From assembly GCF_023159225.1 (NCBI RefSeq), contig NC_063172.1, positions 34,580,832 to 34,644,831 of the forward strand: a stretch of DNA of 64,000 nt, read 5' to 3'. This stretch comes from Perognathus longimembris pacificus (Eukaryota; Chordata; Mammalia; Rodentia; Heteromyidae). The notes beneath the pieces are model-generated. The model saw only the letters and a list, made by a program, of their open reading frames with translations, did no database searches and was not told where the DNA came from. Made by a program: the position numbers and the translations under genes. Shown here piece after piece: positions 1 through 9,610 of the stretch (position 1 is the first letter of the stretch; the number at the start of each line of letters is the position of its first letter).

Positions 1-1180
1 TATCTTGCTCTGTGTCTGTGCTTCTCCAGATACTCCAGCCCACTGACAAGCTCTAAAGCCTGAGGCAGGGATCACCCATAAGGGTAGGGAACCCTTCCTG
101 AAATCAGAAAGCCTGGACAGCTGCTATGTGTCCTCATCTTGTATCAACCCCCAGGTTGCCTGGGTCTCCTGCAGGGGCCACGGGTGAGCATCATTCAATG
201 AAGCTCATCACTGTCATGTCTGCCTCATCAGGAGCCTCAGACACTTCCGCACTTGGGATTGACCTCCCTAAGCTCATGAAGATCTGGCTTCCCTGAGGGT
301 TGGTTCATACCATTTTGAAGTGTCATTATCAGGGCTGTTGAATTAAAAATAGTTTTTGGTTGACAACACTTGGGATAAAAATTATAAGTAAAAGTATGTT
401 TACCCATTCCAGATACTGCACATCAAAATAGAAAACAAAGCCAAAAATTAAAAAAAAACAATAACTTTTCTAGAATGACTTATATTTGGAAAAATAAAAA
501 TGAAAAAAGCTAGTTTTTTATTTCATATTACTTGTACTTTTTTACTTTGCTGTGACTGTTTATGTTGGCCTTTTCCTCAGTCTGTGGGTGAGATATGCTG
601 TATTGTCCTTCCAAAGAACAATTCATCTAGGACCATGGATGCTGCATACATCAGTGAGGCTTTTAAGTGTCTCGTGCATTATGTGGCCCAAATAGCTACC
701 TTAGAAAAAAAGAAATCCCAATCAATGAAGTTTACATATGGGATTTCTTTAATAGCAAGTCTCCTTTCATATGTTACAACATCACAATCAATGGCACCCC
801 AAAGCAAGAGGTTTCTCTCATTGCTATATATTTTTATTTCCCTCCAAGCATCAATGCCACATCAACTGTTAATCTGCAAACCCTCATTTAATGTCAGCTT
901 GCTCACAGTTATGAAAATGCAGGTAATATATTCCTGTTACTAATTGTATTTGAGAAAGTGTTATTAATTTCATATATCAAGTTCGTAGTGGCCATCTGTT
1001 CCCTCCGAACTGCTGTGTCTCCCTCCATCTGCCCTGTTTTTCTTCTGCTAATCGAGTGGCAAGGGCTCAGATGATCGGGAAGTTTCTCTCTGACTTTTGA
1101 TTTGTCACTCATCATCAAGCCAGCTGTGCATTTGTAACACACTCCTTCGACGGGTGGTGGTGAATTTAAATCTGTGTCTG
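1..1180. other. Unrecognised unique sequence
   Basis: No repeat, RNA gene or exon is recognised here. A 147-codon open frame at 500-943 has no recognisable domain and biased, low-complexity composition, so I do not call it a gene. The stretch 1,000-1,140 is less AT-rich than its surroundings and contains a few CpGs, but nothing identifies it. Confidence 0.5.
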
Positions 1181-1184
1181 CTTT

Positions 1185-1212
1185 TCTTTCTTTCTTTCTT
1201 TTTTTTTTAATA
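1185..1212. repeat. Pyrimidine-rich simple repeat (TTTC)n/T-tract
   Basis: A short run of TTTC units passes into an uninterrupted T tract. Confidence 0.7.
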
Positions 1213-1749
1213 AAACTTTTTTTTGTCAAAAAATGTTTAAAGGAAGCCAGATTGTATTTTCTACACTGTAAAATGTGCTTTGCTGCCACTAATTTGGCTG
1301 CATCTGCATCTCATGAATATAGATGAAGGTACATGGCCAGGATATTATTAGGGACTGCAGCAAGCAGGGAAGAATTTTAAATGTGGAAAGATACCATCGT
1401 TTAGATTTCTGAGAACATTAGGAAAAACTAACGTGAAACTGCTGACATTTGCTAGCTTTAAGTTCAAGATGGATTTTTGAATCTTAGCCACAAAGACTTT
1501 TTCTTTGAATATTTTTGCACGTGTGTGGTTGGGTGGGGGAGAAAGGTTAGGAGAAGGATTCTGGGAAGATATTAAGTCACAATATTTTCCTATCAAATTT
1601 CTTCACCTTTATTCCCATAAATCATGGAATTGGTGAACAAGTCATTTGTCTGAGTTAACATCTCATAGCTGAGCAAGTGGAACATAGCACTAGTTGACAT
1701 CCAAACAACTTGGATTTACTCTGTGAGAGAAAAATGTTAAACTTGTAGA
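1213..1749. other. Unrecognised unique sequence
   Basis: AT-rich sequence with no identifiable repeat or coding frame. The part around 1,650-1,720 vaguely resembles a decayed MIR core but is too divergent to call. Confidence 0.4.
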
Positions 1750-1845
1750 CTTTTTTGTTGTTGTTATTTTTGGCAGCTCTGGGATTGAACCTAAGGCCTC
1801 ACACATAGCAGGCAAGTGTTTTACCATTGAGGTACACCTCCTACT
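1750..1845 (-). mobile_element. Degenerate ID-type SINE monomer
   Basis: A reverse-strand relic of the tRNA-derived ID head. It reads GGGATTGAACCTAAGGCCTC (inverse B box), then GCAGGCAAGTGTTTTACCA (inverse of the A-box region). The T-rich stretch on its left corresponds to the A tail. No target-site duplication is visible, so it is an old copy. Confidence 0.6.
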
Positions 1846-1969
1846 CAAGCTTAAAATCTTAAAAGATGAACTGTGGATATAGCTTATTTATTGTTTGTAA
1901 CATGTTGTACATTTTAGTGTCAATAAAATTATAAGCACTAAGTAGTAAAATGTCATTGGCTTCATGATA

Positions 1970-2095
1970 TGAGAAAATAGTCAAGTCATATTCAATGAAC
2001 AGGTATTGAGAATGCACTTTGCTGAACAGTGGGGAAATCAAAATATTGACACAATATCTGTCTTCAAGAAATTTACAATTTCTTAGCTATATAAT
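1970..2095 (+). repeat. Ancient interspersed repeat fragment (family uncertain)
   Basis: The order 'tattcaatgaacaggtattg', a run resembling 'gcactttgctgaacagtggg', then 'tctgtcttcaagaaatttac' resembles a common ancient mammalian repeat whose consensus reads roughly ATTTATTGAGCACCTACTAT, then GGCACTGTGCTAGG, then CCTCAAGGAGCTCACA. I cannot name the family with certainty. Confidence 0.4.
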
Positions 2096-2329
2096 AAGGT
2101 AAAGAACTCATACTTTAAAAAGAAGAAAAGAAAAAAAAAAGAACTCACTTCAATTTGTAGTATCACCAATGGACAACTGAAGAGAGAAATGAACACAAAC
2201 CTGAATAAGAATGAATATTCTGGACCACATTATTTCTTAAACAAAAAAAAGGATTTCCTCTAACATGAATATAACCAGTTAATTGTCTTTACACTGAAAA
2301 GCAAAAATTTCCTAGTTGAATTCAGAGAC

Positions 2330-2667
2330 AGTACAACGTGGTTACTAGGAGTGTGGAGAAAGGGGATTGGTAAAATGTTGATCAAAGACTACACAATGTT
2401 ATTTAGATAGAAGGAATAAATTCAAGAGACCTATCGCATATAATGATAATGACTATACTTGATCACATAGTCTACACATGAAAATTGAGAGCAGAATAGA
2501 ATGTTCTCCTCAGAAAAACAATATGTAAGTTATTATGTATACATATACTAGGTTAGGTATTAGTAGGTGATGGTTGATTTACCCATGCTACAATGTATAC
2601 ATATATCAAAACACAACTTTGCACATTATAAATATATACAGTTTTAACTTGTCAATTAAACACAAGT
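2330..2667 (+). mobile_element. Ancient L1 (L1M type) 3' UTR tail
   Basis: Characteristic old-L1 landmarks occur in order: 'gtggttactaggagtgtgga', 'agatagaaggaataaattca', 'atgataatgactatacttga', and the terminal block 'atatatcaaaacacaacttt' followed by 'cataaatatataca'-like sequence and 'cttgtcaattaaa'. The 3' end is immediately followed by a later L1 insertion at 2,678. Confidence 0.7.
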
Positions 2668-2677
2668 GAAATTTTTC

Positions 2678-3022
2678 GTCTTTTCATTTTATTTTTTTCT
2701 TTGAGTAGCTGTACAAAGGAGTATATGAATACAATTAATTTTGACCAATATCTCTACTTTATTATGCTGCCCCATCCCTCCTAATGTGATCCCTTCCTTT
2801 AAGCTTAATTTTGTAGTATATTGCATTGCATTTTATGACTGCATCCCCATTTCCCTTCTTTAATCTTCTATTCCCTTCTCCCTTTAGTAACCACCACATT
2901 TGAGTACCTGAATCCACAGTGTCTATTTTGTTGTAATTCAATAAAAGGACCCAGGAAAACATCTGTTAGGTAAGGAAGTCAAGCCCAGAGAGACAAAGGA
3001 TGTATGCATTCTCTCACATGTG
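2678..3022 (-). mobile_element. Short 5'-inverted (twin-primed) L1 insertion
   Basis: The left part (2,678-2,965) is an L1 3' UTR in minus orientation, recognised by 'tgtacaaaggagtatatgaa' and a pyrimidine-rich stretch with 'cccttctccctttagtaacc'. The right part (about 2,966-3,022) switches to plus orientation and is the extreme C-terminal end of ORF2, 'aaggaagtcaagcccagaga' to 'ctctcacatgtgg'. Direct repeats GAAATTTTTC flank the insertion at 2,668-2,677 and 3,023-3,032. This is the arrangement expected of twin priming during L1 integration. Confidence 0.65.
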
Positions 3023-3172
3023 GAAATTTTTCTCAAATTTGTTTTTGCCTTATAATCATAACAAGTCAACATCAGATAACTGTCATCATTGCTTTAGGAA
3101 GAAATGGTGTGCTTAAAAGAAAAACTTTGAGAATTTACAGTTCAAAATGCAAATTATCTGTGCTACAATGTT

Positions 3173-3614
3173 TGTGATGGGTTGAATCGCCTAAATAGGT
3201 ATGCTGAAATTCTAACCTATGCCTTCTATAAATACTGTTCCATTTGAAAACTGGGTCTTTATGGATACAGTCAAATTAAAATGAGATCATTCTGGGCAGG
3301 AGTGAACTCTGATGCAATATCACTGGTACTTTAAAAAAAAAAAAAAAACAGAAAGGGACACCTAAAGAACATCACTTGGCTCAGTTGGGGCTGGGCAGTG
3401 AATCTATATGACAAGCAATATCCAAGACTGCTGAATGAAGAAGAGAAGTAGGGAGAGGCCCAGAATATGTTCCTCCAGACCCTTGAGAGCAAGCATAGCT
3501 CACCAAAACCTGGATTTCATAACTTTGGCTTCTGGAACTCTTGAGAAACATATTTCTCTTGTAAGCCACTAAGTTTATGATAATTTGTTTCTATAGCCCA
3601 AGGAATTGAATACA
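3173..3614 (+). mobile_element. MLT1-type MaLR solo LTR
   Basis: It begins TGTGATGGGTTGAAT and continues with 'gctgaaattctaacctatgc', 'gaaaactgggtctttatgga', 'aattaaaatgagatcattct' and a terminal block 'ggcttctggaactcttgaga' then 'tcttgtaagccactaagttt', ending near 'gaatac'. These are ordered landmarks of the MLT1 LTR consensus (recognised from memory). An internal A run sits at about 3,333-3,348. Ends and target-site duplication are approximate. Confidence 0.75.
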
Positions 3615-4256
3615 ATGCTATAATGGCATTTCAGAAAAAAAAACAGTAGGTTAGATTGAGTTTTTTTTAATTATGTTTAATTTTAATTTAAGAAGTCTAA
3701 AGTCATTCTTAGTGTTACTAAGGAGAGCACCACTGAAATTTATATTTGTGAAATACTTGTCTCCTAAAAATGTCATGAACACAAGGTAACTGTGGACCTG
3801 TAAATACATTTTCAGATTATGATAGCTACTGGTGTGAGGAAAGTGCCAGAGGAAATCTCAGATGCAAATTATTTCAGGGAACAACTTCTTGAACCATCTT
3901 TTACTGAGAAAACCAAGCTCTCGTTTTACTTCCCTGTCCCACCCAGGATTTGATTTCTTTATCAGAGATGCTATTACCAAATCAGAGTCAAGTTTCTATT
4001 CCATTTACATCATTTATGAAAACTCACTTTATGTACTTCTGCTTCTCCATTAAAAGTGTCTAACAGCAATATGTGACCTCCTTAATTGAGGATTGTCAGG
4101 CATATACAAATACTTATCAAGGGGAAACACAGCTATACTTATACTCTTCTCTTACTCATGTCTGTTCCTCAAGCTCTTCTCTTTATGTCCAACAAGTCCC
4201 CCAAATTGTGTGAAGGCCCCTCCCTTTCTGATCATCTAGGTCTTGATGCTGTTGTT
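3615..4256. other. Unrecognised unique sequence
   Basis: AT-rich DNA with no recognisable repeat, RNA gene or credible coding frame. Confidence 0.4.
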
Positions 4257-4448
4257 TATTGCCATCTATTTTGGGCTGATGCAATAAAATACCTGAGTCT
4301 GGATGAAAATGTGTGAAGAAAAAAAACACACCAAAACATTCATTAGCTCACAGTTTTGGAGGTCTAGAAGCATGGAACCAGGGCTAGCATGATGCCTGAA
4401 AATAACCTCATATAGTGTTATATATCATAGTAGAGAGGCAGAAAGGTA

Positions 4449-4499
<51 letters not shown>

Positions 4500-4715
4500 G
4501 AGCACTTGGGTAAGGGAAGAAATAGGATATAAAGAAAACCTGCTTTATCACATCCCTCTCTTGGGTAACTAATGCACAATATGGTCTGGAGGTAGGTAAA
4601 GCCTTCTTGACTACAACACTCTTTAAGGACCTCCCAACACAATGACTTTGAAGTTCAAGCTTTACCATGAGCATTGGTGAGGACAATTATCACTTTTTCC
4701 AACTCATTTAGCTCA
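4257..4715 (-). mobile_element. MST/ORR1-like MaLR LTR, split by a microsatellite
   Basis: Read on the + strand it shows the reversed LTR landmarks 'gggctgatgcaataaaatac', 'tagctcacagttttggaggt', and near its right end 'aaggacctcccaacacaatg' then 'gaagttcaagctttaccatg'. These parallel the MST-type LTR read backwards (TAACAAAATACC, CTCACAGTTCTGGAGGCT, CACCTCCTAATACCAT). A (GT)23 tract interrupts it. Exact family and ends are uncertain. Confidence 0.5.
4451..4496. repeat. (GT)23 microsatellite
   Basis: Uninterrupted GT dinucleotide repeat of about 46 bp inside the MaLR LTR. It creates spurious poly-His/Thr frames on the minus strand. Confidence 0.98.
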
Positions 4716-4794
4716 GCTTTTGATGAACATCCATCTTTGTAGTTCTAATAATGAGTATCCTTTGAGTTGTCCTAAATGTCAGTCTGGGCATGCA

Positions 4795-4925
4795 ACTGTG
4801 TGGTTTGGAAAGCAACTGTATCAGTATCACTGGGAAGCTTGGTATAAAAGACTTAGGCCCCTGGATCAAATAAAGTCTTTCTGATAGGTTCTACTGGTAA
4901 ACTGAATGAATTAAAGAATGAGAAG
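4795..4925 (+). mobile_element. MER5A-like hAT DNA transposon fragment
   Basis: 'tcagtatcactgggaagctt', 'taaaagacttaggcccctgg' and 'aaataaagtctttctgatag' follow the order of MER5A (ATCACCTGGGGAGCTT, CCCAGGCCCCACC, AGAATCTCTGGGG). It is degenerate and its termini are not defined. Confidence 0.5.
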
Positions 4926-6611
4926 TAAGTGGCACATTATTTTCTCCCACAGTTTCAAAGCAATGTGATACTGTACCATTATGTTTGAAGATACAAAATG
5001 GCTATTTTCCAGACATACCTATTTCTACTTTGAGGATTGTATCATTTTCCTCTATGTAAGTCAAAGTTATTGACACCTACAGAGTTTGGGCATAAAGCAA
5101 AGGACCCTAAATACTCTGTGTTACAGTATTACTAATGATGCTTTCCTAATAGACTATATTCTCTCATACCAAAGCCTTGGAATACCATTAATGATATTAA
5201 TAGAATATGAACAACACAGAAGGGAAGACCAGGCCCATTTAGTTGATAGTTCTGTTTCCTTTCCCTAGGTAGATAATGAAGTAGATTCACTTTTCCCATG
5301 ACACTGAGCTGCCTGATATTTTGCTGTGTTACATGACGTGCTTCAGCATGACTAATACATCCCAGCTGGTCTCAACAGCAGGAGAATGTGTCGTGGGGGG
5401 AAGGGGGTGACATGGTTAGAAGTTACGCATGTGCAAGCAGAGGAGGATCTGTTGTGTCTGTGATTAGAATTGGGGGTGGGAACACTTGCAGGGGGTGGGG
5501 AGTGAGGAGAAAGAATGAATGAAAAAGGGGGAAAATAAGGAAATCCCAGGAGTTCTGGGGCATTGAAAATTTCAAGCTGTCATTTACCTTTGCAAAGTTG
5601 TGGTTGGTGACTGTGTTTACAGGCTGTGTATCTGTAAACAGCACATGTGCCAACCGTTAACTATTGTTTTGAAAATGACAGTATGGCCAATCATTTCAAC
5701 TTCAGTGTTTAAGCGTGAACCAGATGACACTATGTTTTATTTAAAATTGGGCATGTATCATCCAGGGTGGAAACTTGTACCTCTCAAACACTTTTATATT
5801 GTGTAGTATGCCATATGTTGCCTGCTTTCAGGTTTTTAAGTGATTGCCTACTGCCTAAAGGTAACTTGTCTCAAGATTAGAAACCACATTATGCTTGCGG
5901 GCAGAAATGAACCCATTAATTTAACAGCACACTAATGGGATTGGTATAAAGGTGTTAATTCTCTTCAATATTCTTTAAGGATTATGTGGAATGATAATGT
6001 GATAAGAAAGGAAAGGTGTACAGAATTCACATACAAAGCTATAGGACCATACAAAAGAGACTTGCCAATCTATTTTAAGTTGTCTATAAAAAAGCAAATT
6101 AACCCAAACTCAGTAACTAAAGTTAGTTCTAACTTAAAAATTAGTTTGAAAATCTTAAATTATAAAGCAAATCAAACTTGCCTTAAAACTTTGGAGAGAA
6201 ACCATTTTCTTACTCCCCATTTTTTTTTCTCCAGGAAAATAAAACATGTGTACCAAGATTTGCTTGTTTGTATCCTGGATATATATGTTCAAGAAAGTGT
6301 TTGGAGGCATATTGTAGCTGAACCTTTAATTTATATAAAAATTAATAATGGCCATTGGATTAAGAAAGGACTGCAGCACTCTCAGATTGCTTTTAAAAAT
6401 ACGTATCTGTTATTTGGGTGAAGAGAGTGGCACCTTGCTCTAAAATGACATCCGTTAGCTAAATGCAATTAACCTATGTGGTCCTTGACCCTTTGGAATG
6501 TGAGACTTCATTCTGTGTAATAAAGTGCAGACAGCAAAGTGAGACGAATGAGTGGATGAAGGCTGTTTCATGATTTGATAAAGGTATGACATATTTCTTT
6601 CTTTCTCTATT
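4926..6611. other. Unrecognised unique sequence
   Basis: No repeat or exon is recognised. A 145-codon open frame lies at 5,984-6,421 in AT-rich DNA and has no recognisable domain. A short inverted repeat CCCATTA/TAATGGG (5,912-5,918 and 5,933-5,939) falls in a segment with several ATTAA/TTAAT motifs. Confidence 0.4.
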
Positions 6612-6665
6612 TTCCTTCCTTCCTTCCTTCCTTCCTTCCATCCTTCCTTCCTTCCTTCTTTCTCT
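6612..6665. repeat. (CCTT)n microsatellite
   Basis: Imperfect CCTT tetranucleotide repeat bordered by TTTC-type units. Confidence 0.95.
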
Positions 6666-7494
6666 TGCTTTCGAAGAAGAAGAGTCTCCGTTTGTAATCG
6701 GAATTTTTTTTTAATCAGGTAATAACTATCTAGATTTATTTTTAAAGCTCCTTCTTGTTAGCATTTTTTTTTTAATCCAACCATGACAGAAGATTAGGTT
6801 ACTCCCTAGGCAGGGCTCAGTCCATCTCTCCTTTGTGTTTGGCTCAGTTCTGTGCTCAGCAGTCCATATTTGGAAGCCCCGGGGGGAAGAGATTAAGTTT
6901 TCCTCAGCTGGCCACTCGAGGGTGTGGCTCTTTAACATTTTGGCTAACAGATGGTGAGAAACCAACAGGTGCACCCAGATCACTGCACCAAGCTTTTTAC
7001 ATCTGCTGGGTGCACAAGCAGTAAAATTGCTGCCACTTCCCCCACACCAGCTGGGACCCTGGCTGCTACCAAGCCTGGCCAGGACAAGGTGCAGAGAGAT
7101 GGGGGCCAGTGAACTTCAACTATTGACCTTCTCATAGGATGTGCTGTGGAGGGAAAGCAGGGCAAGAATGCTTTGATCTGACTCAGTGGAAGAAGAAAAT
7201 GAAGGGTACAGACCCAGAGGTGAAGTGGGGAATTGGCCAGCTGTTTTGGTTAACAAAGTACACTTTGCAGGATTTGACAGCTTCTCTCATTAGGGTCCAA
7301 GATTCTCACTTTTAGCAAGTTTATCACCATGCTGGAAGACTATTGTCAGATGAGCTAAAAGTGTTGAAGAGAAACAACCCAAAGAAGCCAGAAGACAATT
7401 CAGTTTGTGACAACTAACCTGTAGCCTGCGCTTGCTGTGTACAAGGCCTGTTGGAACCATTCCACTGCATCTTTTAAGTGAAACTTCCATGGGA
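6666..7494. other. Unrecognised sequence, locally GC-richer
   Basis: The part 6,820-7,170 is noticeably less AT-rich than its neighbours and contains 'gaagccccggggggaagaga' but matches nothing I recognise. Short frames on both strands overlap it without a domain signature. Confidence 0.35.
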
Positions 7495-7605
7495 GAAGTT
7501 ATTGTCCCTCCTCTTTTCCAGTGATGATATCAAAGTGCAGAGATGCTAAGTGATTTACAGTTGTGGAAGTGTAGTGTCAGTACTTCCAGATTCCTCATAA
7601 TTCAA
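7495..7605 (+). mobile_element. Degenerate MIR SINE
   Basis: 'ttattgtccctcctcttttc', 'gatgctaagtgatttacagt' and the end 'gtacttccagattcctcata' follow the MIR core order (ATTGTCCCCATTTTACAGATG, GAGGTTAAGTGACTTGCC). Old and divergent. Confidence 0.5.
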
Positions 7606-7790
7606 TAATTCTAGTTACCTCCTACTTTGGACATCTTTTACTTGAAGTTGCAGAAAAGGGGAAAATATACTTAAGTTACTAGGCATTATGGCTTCTCATA
7701 TTAAGTTCATTTGAAGGGTTTAGATGGGGTTGTAGTTTTTATTTATCTTTTCCTTTTTAAATTTTGCCTGATTATCTGTTTTCTTCTCCA

Positions 7791-7929
7791 GCATGGTAGT
7801 ATATAGCTCTTAGGGCACTGGAGTCACAAGCAATAATGAGTTTGAGGCCAGCCTAGGCTACTTAAGTGAGAACTTGTCTCAAAACAGAAAGAATAAATCA
7901 AAACAAGGCCAAACAAACCAAAACAAAAA
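7791..7929 (+). mobile_element. B1-like (7SL-derived) SINE
   Basis: It shows 'gcatggtagtatatagctct', 'gagtttgaggccagcctagg', 'gagaacttgtctc' and an A-rich tail with CAAAA units. These match the B1/Alu-type order GCATGGTGGC, GAGTTCGAGGCCAGCCTGG, CCCTGTCTC. There is no tRNA-derived 3' module on this copy. Confidence 0.75.
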
Positions 7930-8660
7930 TCTACTTCCTTACATCATACAAAGAGGCCACTGGCATCCCCATGTTATTTGGCCATCTCCAAAAGATTTGG
8001 GGAAGCAATGTAGTAAACTGGCTACCATCTCCAGACTCATCTTGGAGTATAGGACTTTAACATTTGTTGTATGATGATAATACAACCGAACTACATGTGA
8101 ACATGCCAGAGATGTGAGTAGATCACTCACTGACCTGCATAAACTAACCAACATGAAATCAGGAGAAAACTGTAACATTGTGAGTTGACATGAAAAGAAG
8201 AGTGACTTAGTGGAGGGTAGCCCAGAAGCCCAAGTGTAACTAAAGTTAAAGAAAAAGTAAAAAAAAAAAAAAAGAAAAAGATTATGTTGTGAATGTATGG
8301 CAATAGTAAGCCAGATCAGAGCTGAGTTCTTTAAATGTAAATAGCCCAAAACTCCAAAAATAATTGCAGCCATAGCAGGAAGAATGTGAGCTATTGATTT
8401 GTATTCTTTGGGTCATAATTTGCTGAGGGATTGTAGAAAGCATGATCAGAGATTAGGAATGCAACCTGTGACATGTTAAGAATATGAGGAGTAGGGAAAG
8501 CCATGGCTCTCAGTGGCAGTCCCCTGTATCATAGCCACCCAATATCCTCCCGTTAGATTTCACTTTAGAGTGGTTCATCACCAGTGTTGGGCTTTTCTCT
8601 ATTTAGTTCTAATTCTGGGCACTTATCAGTGTGTTACTTTTATTAAAAATAAATAAATAA
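7930..8660. other. Unrecognised unique sequence with an A-rich tract
   Basis: Contains a roughly 14-bp A run near 8,259-8,272 but no repeat that I can name around it. Confidence 0.4.
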
Positions 8661-8671
8661 AGGTACATCTT

Positions 8672-8872
8672 GAGGCTGGGAAGTTGGCTTAGCAGTAGCG
8701 TGCTTGCCTAGCATATATAAAGCCCTGGATTCGATTCCTCAGCACCACATAGACAGAAAAAGCTAGAAGTAGCATGCTATGGCTTAAGTCATAGAGTGCT
8801 AGCCTTGAGCGAAAGGAAGCCAGCAATAGCGCTCAAGACCTGAGGTCAAGCCCCAGGACTGGCCAATAAAAA
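8672..8872 (+). mobile_element. Dimeric ID-headed SINE (older copy)
   Basis: The head starts 'gaggctgggaagttggctta' and has a B-box-like 'ggattcgattcctcag'. The second module has 'gtcatagagtgctagccttg', 'gaaaggaagccagcaatagc' and the end 'ccccaggactggccaa'. Near-identical direct repeats (GGTACATCTT at 8,662-8,671, GATACATCTT at 8,873-8,882) flank it, as expected of L1-mediated insertion. Confidence 0.85.
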
Positions 8873-8882
8873 AGATACATCT

Positions 8883-9284
8883 TTCTTCTAGATATTTAAT
8901 TCCCATAGATATGATGGTAAATAGCAACCACACTGGCAAGTTGTGTAAGTTTGCAGCAGCCAGTATCTTGTGTTCAGGAGTCACTAGAAGTGAGGCTGTT
9001 GGTAGTTAAGAGATTAATGCTAGTAACAAGGATGGCTTTATTCAATCAGAAAGTATTTGCTGAGTAAAATCTTGTTGACTTTTTTTTCTGGCTGTTTTCC
9101 CTTGAACTGACTAAGGATTTGTAGATAATCCTTTAAGTAATTCACAAAATGGCTTATGAACAAGGTCAAGAAAGAAAAGCTCATGTTTTGAATGTGAATA
9201 TTCCTTTTATCACAGTCCAGCTATGATTATGCACATTTGTACTTTCAATATCACACTGTATACCCCACATACTGTGTCCAAAGT
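8883..9284. other. Unrecognised unique sequence
   Basis: Nothing recognised. Confidence 0.4.
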
Positions 9285-9610
9285 TATTTTTGCATATTCA
9301 TATGTGGAATCTAGAGTTAAAAAACAAATACAATATGACACGATTGTAAAAGTGAGACTTTATGGAGAAGAACAATCGTAGAGGAATGGAGACAAACAGG
9401 TAATGAGGGCAAATATGATTGAAGTCCATAATATGGATGGATGAAATTAGCATTATAAAATCCATATTAAACTGGTAATAGGGGACAGGGAGATAAGAAA
9501 GAGTAATAGCAGGTATGAATTGGATCAAAATAAATTCCACACATTTATAGAAATATCACAGTGAACCCTACTTGTACAACTAATTGACACTAATATAAGA
9601 TGTAAAAGGT
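9285..9610 (+). mobile_element. Old rodent-type L1 3' UTR fragment
   Basis: 'tgcatattcatatgtggaat' resembles the end of ORF2, and further on 'gagataagaaagagtaatag', 'tggatcaaaataaattccac', 'atagaaatatcacagtgaac' and 'acttgtacaactaattgaca' match the order of an old L1 tail (GATCAAAATACATTATAC, ATGAAAATATCACAATGAA, TTGTACAACTAATATATGC). Confidence 0.6.

Noticed and set aside
500..943. 147-codon plus-strand open frame
   Set aside because: No recognisable domain, hydrophobic/Cys-rich start followed by random-looking sequence, overlapped by another frame, and no exon or retrocopy signals (no A tail, no duplication).
4408..4686. Minus-strand frames with His/Thr repeats
   Set aside because: Translation of the (GT)n microsatellite.
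5984..6421. 145-codon plus-strand open frame in AT-rich DNA
   Set aside because: Lys/Ile/Asn-rich composition follows the base composition. No domain, start context or retrocopy hallmark was found. Could be tested by conservation.
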